64,000 bases of DNA from contig CALSFV010000329.1 in assembly GCA_943737045.1 (NCBI GenBank), positions 62,001 through 126,000 of the forward strand. The letters run 5' to 3'. Positions 27,154 to 37,557 of the stretch are shown one piece after another. The notes beneath the pieces are model-generated. The model was not told the origin of the DNA. It worked only from the letters and a program-made list of their open reading frames with translations, and made no database searches. The stretch is from Parapristionchus giblindavisi (Eukaryota; Nematoda; Chromadorea; Rhabditida; Diplogasteridae). Position 1 is the stretch's first letter. Every line of letters starts with the position of its first letter. The translations under genes and the position numbers were made by a program.

Positions 27154-27633
27154 AGATATACCAGAAAGAGGATGAGATATACCAGAAATATACCAGAAAG
27201 AGGATGAGATATACCAGAAAGAGGATGAGATATACCAGAAAGAGGATGAGATATACCAGAAAGAGGATGAGATATACCAGAAAGGGGATGAGATATACCA
27301 GAAAGAGGATGAGATATACCAGAAAGGGGATGAGATATACCAGAAAGAGGATGAGATATAACAGAAAGAGGATGAGATATAACAGAAAGAGGATGAGATA
27401 TAACAGAAAGAGGATGAGATGTACCAGAAAGAGGATGAGATATACCAGAAAGAGGATGAGATATAACAGAAAGAGGATGAGATATAACAGAAAGGGGATG
27501 AGATATACCAGAAAGGGGATGAGATATACCAGAAAGGGGATGAGATATACCAGAAAGAGGATGAGATATACCAGAAAGAGGATAGATATACCAGAAAGAG
27601 GATGAGATATACCAGAAATATACCAGAAAGAGG

Positions 27634-28506
27634 ATGAGATATACCAGAAAGAGGATGAGATATACCAGAAAGAGGATGAGATATACCAGAAAGAGGATGA
27701 GATATACCAGAAAGAGGATGAGATATACCAGAAAGAGGATGAGATATACCAGAAAGAGGATGAGATATACCAGAAAGAGGATGAGATATACCAGAAAGGG
27801 GATGAGATATACCAGAAAGAGGATGAGATATACCAGAAAGAGGATGAGATATAACAGAAAGAGGATGAGATATAACAGAAAGAGGATGAGATGTACCAGA
27901 AAGAGGATGAGATATACCAGAAAGAGGATGAGATATAACAGAAAGAGGATGAGATATAACAGAAACAGGATGAGATGTACCAGAAAGAGGATGAGATGTA
28001 CCAGAAAGAGGATGAGATGTACCAGAAAGAGGATGAGATATAACAGAAAGAGGATGAGATATACCAGAAAGAGGATGAGATATTCCAGAAAGAGGATGAG
28101 ATATACCAGAAAGAGGATGAGATATACCATAAAGAGGATACAGAGGATGAGATATACCAGAAAGAGGATGAGATATACCAGAAAGGGGATGAGATATACC
28201 AGAAAGAGGATGAGATATACCAGAAAGGGGATGAGATATACCAGAAAGAGGATGAGATATAACAGAAAGAGGATGAGATATAACAGAAAGAGGATGAGAT
28301 ATAACAGAAAGAGGATGAGATGTACCAGAAAGAGGATGAGATATACCAGAAAGAGGATGAGATATAACAGAAAGAGGATGAGATATAACAGAAAGGGGAT
28401 GAGATATACCAGAAAGGGGATGAGATATACCAGAAAGGGGATGAGATATACCAGAAAGAGGATGAGATATACCAGAAAGAGGATAGATATACCAGAAAGA
28501 GGATGA
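27634..28506 (-). repeat. Right-arm higher-order block T, copy 1
   Basis: Alternates with block S across 27.6-34 kb. The T copies are 27634-28506, 29435-30160 (shortened), 31089-31940 and 32398-33165. Each carries the run of three GATGTACC units, one GATATTCC unit and the 30-bp CCATAAAGAGG unit. Copy 1 differs from all others in reading GGATACAGAGG rather than GGATAAAGAGG at about 28137. Confidence 0.83.
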
Positions 28507-28534
28507 GATATACCAGAAATATACCAGAAAGAGG

Positions 28535-29406
28535 ATGAGATATACCAGAAAGAGGATGAGATATACCAGAAAGAGGATGAGATATACCAGAAAGAGGATG
28601 AGATATACCAGAAAGAGGATGAGATATACCAGAAAGAGGATGAGATATACCAGAAAGGGGATGAGATATACCAGAAAGAGGATGAGATATACCAGAAAGA
28701 GGATGAGATATAACAGAAAGAGGATGAGATATAACAGAAAGAGGATGAGATGTACCAGAAAGAGGATAAGATATACCAGAAAGAGGATGAGATATAACAT
28801 AAGAGGATGAGATATAACAGAAACAGGATGAGATGTACCAGAAAGAGGATGAGATGTACCAGAAAGAGGATGAGATGTACCAGAAAGAGGATGAGATATA
28901 ACAGAAAGAGGATGAGATATACCAGAAAGAGGATGAGATATTCCAGAAAGAGGATGAGATATACCAGAAAGAGGATGAGATATACCATAAAGAGGATAAA
29001 GAGGATGAGATATACCAGAAAGAGGATGAGATATACCAGAAAGAGGATGAGATATACCAGAAAGGGGATGAGATATACCAGAAAGGGGTTGAGATATACC
29101 AGAAAGAGGATGAGATATACCAGAAAGGGGATGAGATATACCAGAAAGAGGATGAGATATAACAGAAAGAGGATGAGATATAACAGAAAGAGGATGAGAT
29201 ATAACAGAAAGAGTATGAGATGTACCAGAAAGAGGATGAGATATACCAGAAAGAGGATGAGATATAACAGAAAGAGGATGAGATATAACAGAAAGGGGAT
29301 GAGATATACCAGAAAGGGGATGAGATATACCAGAAAGGGGATGAGATATACCAGAAAGAGGATGAGATATACCAGAAAGAGGATAGATATACCAGAAAGA
29401 GGATGA
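28535..29406 (-). repeat. Right-arm higher-order block S, copy 1
   Basis: An 872-bp block marked by AACATAAGAGG (about 28796), GGGGTTGAG (about 29086) and GAGTATGAG (about 29212). The same order recurs at 30189-31060 (offset 1,654 bp) and, one unit shorter, at 33194-34044; a truncated start lies at 31969-32244. S and T together make a composite unit of about 1.65 kb. Confidence 0.86.
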
Positions 29407-30188
29407 GATATACCAGAAATATACCAGAAAGAGGATGAGATATACCAGAAAGAGGATGAGATATACCAGAAAGAGGATGAGATATACCAGAAAGAGGATG
29501 AGATATACCAGAAAGAGGATGAGATATACCAGAAAGAGGATGAGATATACCAGAAAGAGGATGAGATATACCAGAAAGAGGATGAGATATAACAGAAAGA
29601 GGATGAGATATAACAGAAACAGGATGAGATGTACCAGAAAGAGGATGAGATGTACCAGAAAGAGGATGAGATGTACCAGAAAGAGGATGAGATATAACAG
29701 AAAGAGGATGAGATATACCAGAAAGAGGATGAGATATTCCAGAAAGAGGATGAGATATACCAGAAAGAGGATGAGATATACCATAAAGAGGATAAAGAGG
29801 ATGAGATATACCAGAAAGAGGATGAGATATACCAGAAAGGGGATGAGATATACCAGAAAGAGGATGAGATATACCAGAAAGGGGATGAGATATACCAGAA
29901 AGAGGATGAGATATAACAGAAAGAGGATGAGATATAACAGAAAGAGGATGAGATATAACAGAAAGAGGATGAGATGTACCAGAAAGAGGATGAGATATAC
30001 CAGAAAGAGGATGAGATATAACAGAAAGAGGATGAGATATAACAGAAAGGGGATGAGATATACCAGAAAGGGGATGAGATATACCAGAAAGGGGATGAGA
30101 TATACCAGAAAGAGGATGAGATATACCAGAAAGAGGATAGATATACCAGAAAGAGGATGAGATATACCAGAAATATACCAGAAAGAGG

Positions 30189-31060
30189 ATGAGATATACC
30201 AGAAAGAGGATGAGATATACCAGAAAGAGGATGAGATATACCAGAAAGAGGATGAGATATACCAGAAAGAGGATGAGATATACCAGAAAGAGGATGAGAT
30301 ATACCAGAAAGGGGATGAGATATACCAGAAAGAGGATGAGATATACCAGAAAGAGGATGAGATATAACAGAAAGAGGATGAGATATAACAGAAAGAGGAT
30401 GAGATGTACCAGAAAGAGGATGAGATATACCAGAAAGAGGATGAGATATAACATAAGAGGATGAGATATAACAGAAACAGGATGAGATGTACCAGAAAGA
30501 GGATGAGATGTACCAGAAAGAGGATGAGATGTACCAGAAAGAGGATGAGATATAACAGAAAGAGGATGAGATATACCAGAAAGAGGATGAGATATTCCAG
30601 AAAGAGGATGAGATATACCAGAAAGAGGATGAGATATACCATAAAGAGGATAAAGAGGATGAGATATACCAGAAAGAGGATGAGATATACCAGAAAGAGG
30701 ATGAGATATACCAGAAAGGGGATGAGATATACCAGAAAGGGGTTGAGATATACCAGAAAGAGGATGAGATATACCAGAAAGGGGATGAGATATACCAGAA
30801 AGAGGATGAGATATAACAGAAAGAGGATGAGATATAACAGAAAGAGGATGAGATATAACAGAAAGAGTATGAGATGTACCAGAAAGAGGATGAGATATAC
30901 CAGAAAGAGGATGAGATATAACAGAAAGAGGATGAGATATAACAGAAAGGGGATGAGATATACCAGAAAGGGGATGAGATATACCAGAAAGGGGATGAGA
31001 TATACCAGAAAGAGGATGAGATATACCAGAAAGAGGATAGATATACCAGAAAGAGGATGA
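30189..31060 (-). repeat. Right-arm higher-order block S, copy 2
   Basis: Same variant order as 28535-29406, including AACATAAGAGG at about 30450, GGGGTTGAG at about 30740 and GAGTATGAG at about 30866. Confidence 0.86.
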
Positions 31061-31088
31061 GATATACCAGAAATATACCAGAAAGAGG

Positions 31089-31940
31089 ATGAGATATACC
31101 AGAAAGAGGATGAGATATACCAGAAAGAGGATGAGATATACCAGAAAGAGGATGAGATATACCAGAAAGAGGATGAGATATACCAGAAAGAGGATGAGAT
31201 ATACCAGAAAGAGGATGAGATATACCAGAAAGGGGATGAGATATACCAGAAAGAGGATGAGATATACCAGAAAGAGGATGAGATATAACAGAAAGAGGAT
31301 GAGATATAACAGAAAGAGGATGAGATGTACCAGAAAGAGGATGAGATATACCAGAAAGAGGATGAGATATAACAGAAAGAGGATGAGATATAACAGAAAC
31401 AGGATGAGATGTACCAGAAAGAGGATGAGATGTACCAGAAAGAGGATGAGATGTACCAGAAAGAGGATGAGATATAACAGAAAGAGGATGAGATATACCA
31501 GAAAGAGGATGAGATATTCCAGAAAGAGGATGAGATATACCAGAAAGAGGATGAGATATACCATAAAGAGGATAAAGAGGATGAGATATACCAGAAAGAG
31601 GATGAGATATACCAGAAAGGGGATGAGATATACCAGAAAGAGGATGAGATATACCAGAAAGGGGATGAGATATACCAGAAAGAGGATGAGATATAACAGA
31701 AAGAGGATGAGATATAACAGAAAGAGGATGAGATATAACAGAAAGAGGATGAGATGTACCAGAAAGAGGATGAGATATACCAGAAAGAGGATGAGATATA
31801 ACAGAAAGAGGATGAGATATAACAGAAAGGGGATGAGATATACCAGAAAGGGGATGAGATATACCAGAAAGGGGATGAGATATACCAGAAAGAGGATGAG
31901 ATATACCAGAAAGAGGATAGATATACCAGAAAGAGGATGA
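31089..31940 (-). repeat. Right-arm higher-order block T, copy 3
   Basis: Matches 29435-30160 with about six additional units in its first half, showing that block length changes by whole units. It is followed by a truncated S start (31969-32244) in which the AACATAAGAG unit is joined early to the terminal CCCC-type units. Confidence 0.82.
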
Positions 31941-33193
31941 GATATACCAGAAATATACCAGAAAGAGGATGAGATATACCAGAAAGAGGATGAGATATAC
32001 CAGAAAGAGGATGAGATATACCAGAAAGAGGATGAGATATACCAGAAAGAGGATGAGATATACCAGAAAGAGGATGAGATATACCAGAAAGGGGATGAGA
32101 TATACCAGAAAGAGGATGAGATATACCAGAAAGAGGATGAGATATAACAGAAAGAGGATGAGATATAACAGAAAGAGGATGAGATGTACCAGAAAGAGGA
32201 TGAGATATACCAGAAAGAGGATGAGATATAACATAAGAGAATGAGATATAACAGAAAGGGGATGAGATATACCAGAAAGGGGATGAGATATACCAGAAAG
32301 GGGATGAGATATACCAGAAAGAGGATGAGATATACCAGAAAGAGGATAGATATACCAGAAAGAGGATGAGATATACCAGAAATATACCAGAAAGAGGATG
32401 AGATATACCAGAAAGAGGATGAGATATACCAGAAAGAGGATGAGATATACCAGAAAGAGGATGAGATATACCAGAAAGAGGATGAGATATACCAGAAAGA
32501 GGATGAGATATACCAGAAAGAGGATGAGATATACCAGAAAGAGGATGAGATATACCAGAAAGAGGATGAGATATACCAGAAAGAGGATGAGATATAACAG
32601 AAAGAGGATGAGATATAACAGAAACAGGATGAGATGTACCAGAAAGAGGATGAGATGTACCAGAAAGAGGATGAGATGTACCAGAAAGAGGATGAGATAT
32701 AACAGAAAGAGGATGAGATATACCAGAAAGAGGATGAGATATTCCAGAAAGAGGATGAGATATACCAGAAAGAGGATGAGATATACCATAAAGAGGATAA
32801 AGAGGATGAGATATACCAGAAAGAGGATGAGATATACCAGAAAGGGGATGAGATATACCAGAAAGAGGATGAGATATACCAGAAAGGGGATGAGATATAC
32901 CAGAAAGAGGATGAGATATAACAGAAAGAGGATGAGATATAACAGAAAGAGGATGAGATATAACAGAAAGAGGATGAGATGTACCAGAAAGAGGATGAGA
33001 TATACCAGAAAGAGGATGAGATATAACAGAAAGAGGATGAGATATAACAGAAAGGGGATGAGATATACCAGAAAGGGGATGAGATATACCAGAAAGGGGA
33101 TGAGATATACCAGAAAGAGGATGAGATATACCAGAAAGAGGATAGATATACCAGAAAGAGGATGAGATATACCAGAAATATACCAGAAAGAGG

Positions 33194-34044
33194 ATGAGAT
33201 ATACCAGAAAGAGGATGAGATATACCAGAAAGAGGATGAGATATACCAGAAAGAGGATGAGATATACCAGAAAGAGGATGAGATATACCAGAAAGGGGAT
33301 GAGATATACCAGAAAGAGGATGAGATATACCAGAAAGAGGATGAGATATAACAGAAAGAGGATGAGATATAACAGAAAGAGGATGAGATGTACCAGAAAG
33401 AGGATGAGATATACCAGAAAGAGGATGAGATATAACATAAGAGGATGAGATATAACAGAAACAGGATGAGATGTACCAGAAAGAGGATGAGATGTACCAG
33501 AAAGAGGATGAGATGTACCAGAAAGAGGATGAGATATAACAGAAAGAGGATGAGATATACCAGAAAGAGGATGAGATATTCCAGAAAGAGGATGAGATAT
33601 ACCAGAAAGAGGATGAGATATACCATAAAGAGGATAAAGAGGATGAGATATACCAGAAAGAGGATGAGATATACCAGAAAGAGGATGAGATATACCAGAA
33701 AGGGGATGAGATATACCAGAAAGGGGTTGAGATATACCAGAAAGAGGATGAGATATACCAGAAAGGGGATGAGATATACCAGAAAGAGGATGAGATATAA
33801 CAGAAAGAGGATGAGATATAACAGAAAGAGGATGAGATATAACAGAAAGAGTATGAGATGTACCAGAAAGAGGATGAGATATACCAGAAAGAGGATGAGA
33901 TATAACAGAAAGAGGATGAGATATAACAGAAAGGGGATGAGATATACCAGAAAGGGGATGAGATATACCAGAAAGGGGATGAGATATACCAGAAAGAGGA
34001 TGAGATATACCAGAAAGAGGATAGATATACCAGAAAGAGGATGA
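33194..34044 (-). repeat. Right-arm higher-order block S, copy 3
   Basis: Matches 30189-31060 with one 21-bp unit fewer near its start; it keeps the AACATAAGAGG, GGGGTTGAG and GAGTATGAG markers. Confidence 0.84.
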
Positions 34045-34072
34045 GATATACCAGAAATATACCAGAAAGAGG

Positions 34073-34960
34073 ATGAGATATACCAGAAAGAGGATGAGAT
34101 ATACCAGAAAGAGGATGAGATATACCAGAAAGAGGATGAGATATACCAGAAAGAGGATGAGATATACCAGAAAGAGGATGAGATATACCAGAAAGAGGAT
34201 GAGATATACCAGAAAGGGGATGAGATATACCAGAAAGAGGATGAGATATACCAGAAAGAGGATGAGATATAACAGAAAGAGGATGAGATATAACAGAAAG
34301 AGGATGAGATGTACCAGAAAGAGGATGAGATATACCAGAAAGAGGATGAGATATAACAGAAAGAGGATGAGATATAACAGAAACAGGATGAGATGTACCA
34401 GTAAGAGGATGAGATGTACCAGAAAGAGGATGAGATGTACCAGAAAGAGGATGAGATATAACAGAAAGAGGATGAGATATACCAGAAAGAGGATGAGATA
34501 TTCCAGAAAGAGGATGAGATATACCAGAAAGAGGATGAGATATACCAGAAAGAGGATGAGATATACCAGAAAGAGGATGAGATATACCAGAAAGAGGATG
34601 AGATATACCAGAAAGTGGATGAGATATACCAGAAAGGGGATGAGATATACCAGAAAGAGGATGAGATATAACAGAAAGAGGATGAGATATAACAGAAAGA
34701 GGATGAGATATAACAGAAAGAGGATGAGATATACCAGAAAGAGGATGAGATATACCAGAAAGAGGATGAGATATACCAGAAAGAGGATGAGATATACCAG
34801 AAAGAGGATGAGATATACCAGAAAGAGGATGAGATATAACAGAAAGATGATGAGATATAACAGAAAGAGGATGAGATATACCAGAAAGAGGATGAGATAT
34901 ACCAGAAAGAGGATGAGATATACCAGAAAGGGGATGAGATATACCAGAAAGAGGATGAGA
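34073..34960 (-). repeat. Right-arm higher-order block U, copy 1
   Basis: Begins like block T but diverges after the GATATTCC unit. It carries GAAAGTGGATG at 34611 and AGAAAGATGATG near 34850. The same order returns at 36181-37068 at a constant offset of 2,108 bp. A GTAAGAGG base change near 34401 is specific to this copy. 35238-36152 between them is an S/T hybrid. Confidence 0.83.
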
Positions 34961-36180
34961 TATAACAGAAAGAGGATGAGATATAACAGAAAGAGGATGA
35001 GATATAACAGAAAGAGGATGAGATGTACCAGAAAGAGGATGAGATATACCAGAAAGAGGATGAGATATAACAGAAAGAGGATGAGATATAACAGAAAGGG
35101 GATGAGATATACCAGAAAGGGGATGAGATATACCAGAAAGGGGATGAGATATACCAGAAAGAGGATGAGATATACCAGAAAGAGGATAGATATACCAGAA
35201 AGAGGATGAGATATACCAGAAATATACCAGAAAGAGGATGAGATATACCAGAAAGAGGATGAGATATACCAGAAAGAGGATGAGATATACCAGAAAGAGG
35301 ATGAGATATACCAGAAAGAGGATGAGATATACCAGAAAGAGGATGAGATATACCAGAAAGAGGATGAGATATACCAGAAAGAGGATGAGATATACCAGAA
35401 AGGGGATGAGATATACCAGAAAGAGGATGAGATATACCAGAAAGAGGATGAGATATAACAGAAAGAGGATGAGATATAACAGAAAGAGGATGAGATGTAC
35501 CAGAAAGAGGATGAGATATACCAGAAAGAGGATGAGATATACCAGAAAGAGGATGAGATATAACAGAAAGAGGATGAGATATAACAGAAAGAGGATGAGA
35601 TATACCAGAAAGAGGATGAGATATACCAGAAAGAGGATGAGATATAACAGAAAGAGGATGAGATATACCAGAAAGAGGATGAGATATTCCAGAAAGAGGA
35701 TGAGATATACCAGAAAGAGGATGAGATATACCATAAAGAGGATAAAGAGGATGAGATATACCAGAAAGAGGATGAGATATACCAGAAAGAGGATGAGATA
35801 TACCAGAAAGGGGATGAGATATACCAGAAAGGGGTTGAGATATACCAGAAAGAGGATGAGATATACCAGAAAGGGGATGAGATATACCAGAAAGAGGATG
35901 AGATATAACAGAAAGAGGATGAGATATAACAGAAAGAGGATGAGATATAACAGAAAGAGGATGAGATGTACCAGAAAGAGGATGAGATATACCAGAAAGA
36001 GGATGAGATATAACAGAAAGAGGATGAGATATAACAGAAAGGGGATGAGATATACCAGAAAGGGGATGAGATATACCAGAAAGGGGATGAGATATACCAG
36101 AAAGAGGATGAGATATACCAGAAAGAGTATAGATATACCAGAAAGAGGATGAGATATACCAGAAATATACCAGAAAGAGG

Positions 36181-37068
36181 ATGAGATATACCAGAAAGAG
36201 GATGAGATATACCAGAAAGAGGATGAGATATACCAGAAAGAGGATGAGATATACCAGAAAGAGGATGAGATATACCAGAAAGAGGATGAGATATACCAGA
36301 AAGAGGATGAGATATACCAGAAAGGGGATGAGATATACCAGAAAGAGGATGAGATATACCAGAAAGAGGATGAGATATAACAGAAAGAGGATGAGATATA
36401 ACAGAAAGAGGATGAGATGTACCAGAAAGAGGATGAGATATACCAGAAAGAGGATGAGATATAACAGAAAGAGGATGAGATATAACAGAAACAGGATGAG
36501 ATGTACCAGAAAGAGGATGAGATGTACCAGAAAGAGGATGAGATGTACCAGAAAGAGGATGAGATATAACAGAAAGAGGATGAGATATACCAGAAAGAGG
36601 ATGAGATATTCCAGAAAGAGGATGAGATATACCAGAAAGAGGATGAGATATACCAGAAAGAGGATGAGATATACCAGAAAGAGGATGAGATATACCAGAA
36701 AGAGGATGAGATATACCAGAAAGTGGATGAGATATACCAGAAAGGGGATGAGATATACCAGAAAGAGGATGAGATATAACAGAAAGAGGATGAGATATAA
36801 CAGAAAGAGGATGAGATATAACAGAAAGAGGATGAGATATACCAGAAAGAGGATGAGATATACCAGAAAGAGGATGAGATATACCAGAAAGAGGATGAGA
36901 TATACCAGAAAGAGGATGAGATATACCAGAAAGAGGATGAGATATAACAGAAAGATGATGAGATATAACAGAAAGAGGATGAGATATACCAGAAAGAGGA
37001 TGAGATATACCAGAAAGAGGATGAGATATACCAGAAAGGGGATGAGATATACCAGAAAGGGGATGAGA
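36181..37068 (-). repeat. Right-arm higher-order block U, copy 2 (next to the 321-bp satellite)
   Basis: Repeats 34073-34960 (GAAAGTGGATG at 36719, AGAAAGATGATG near 36950). After it come about eight mainly GGGG units and a few canonical units, then the junction with the 321-bp satellite at 37237. Confidence 0.83.
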
Positions 37069-37557
37069 TATACCAGAAAGGGGATGAGATATACCAGAAA
37101 GGGGATGAGATATACCAGAAAGAGGATGAGATATACCAGAAAGGGGATGAGATATACCAGAAAGAGGATGAGATATAACAGAAAGAGGATGAGATATAAC
37201 AGAAAGAGGATGAGATGTACCAGAAAGAGGATGAGACGTACTGACCACTTTGAAATAGTTTATCTTATTCAGAATCTTTCGCTCTTTCATTTGGTATATG
37301 ACACGATAGGTTTCATTTTCATTTTCATATTTCTCAAGTTATCTTGATCATATCAGAGTAAAAGCTACTTTTGTACTTCGATCATTATAGCAGCAGTAAA
37401 ATATTACAGATCGACATGACCTGAAGTGTGTCTCATTTAGAATTTTTTCCTCTTTCACATAGTATATCACTCGCTGAGTATCATTGACAATTAGACTTGT
37501 AACGAATTGTTTTGTACCAAAAACAGAGAGTACTGAAAGATAAATTTACATATTGGC

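Larger units (their letters stand above)
27134..37236 (-). repeat. 21-bp minisatellite array, right arm (inverted, purine-rich on + strand)
   Basis: About 480 units of the same minisatellite, reverse-complemented (core GATATACCAGAAAGAGGATG). It shares the TGTTATATC, GGTACATC and CCCC variants and the punctuation motif with the left arm. It also has private variants: GATATTCC, CAGAAACAGG, GGGGTTGAG, GAGTATGAG, AACATAAGAGG, and a 30-bp unit with a 9-bp internal duplication. TTTCCGG, common in the left arm, is not seen here in complementary form. The array ends abruptly inside the register of the 321-bp satellite at 37236/37237. Confidence 0.98.

Noticed and set aside
1099..27207. Giant open reading frames (up to 8,702 codons on +, 3,488 codons on minus at 26824-37290) that could be taken as repeat proteins
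   Set aside because: They are exact translations of a 21-bp repeat with no stop in most frames. They change frame at every 20-bp and 11-bp unit, cross the inversion, and have no start context, domains or unique termini.
1..37236. CRISPR-like array of short repeats
   Set aside because: Units are contiguous with no unique spacers, and no cas-like genes are present; it is a minisatellite.
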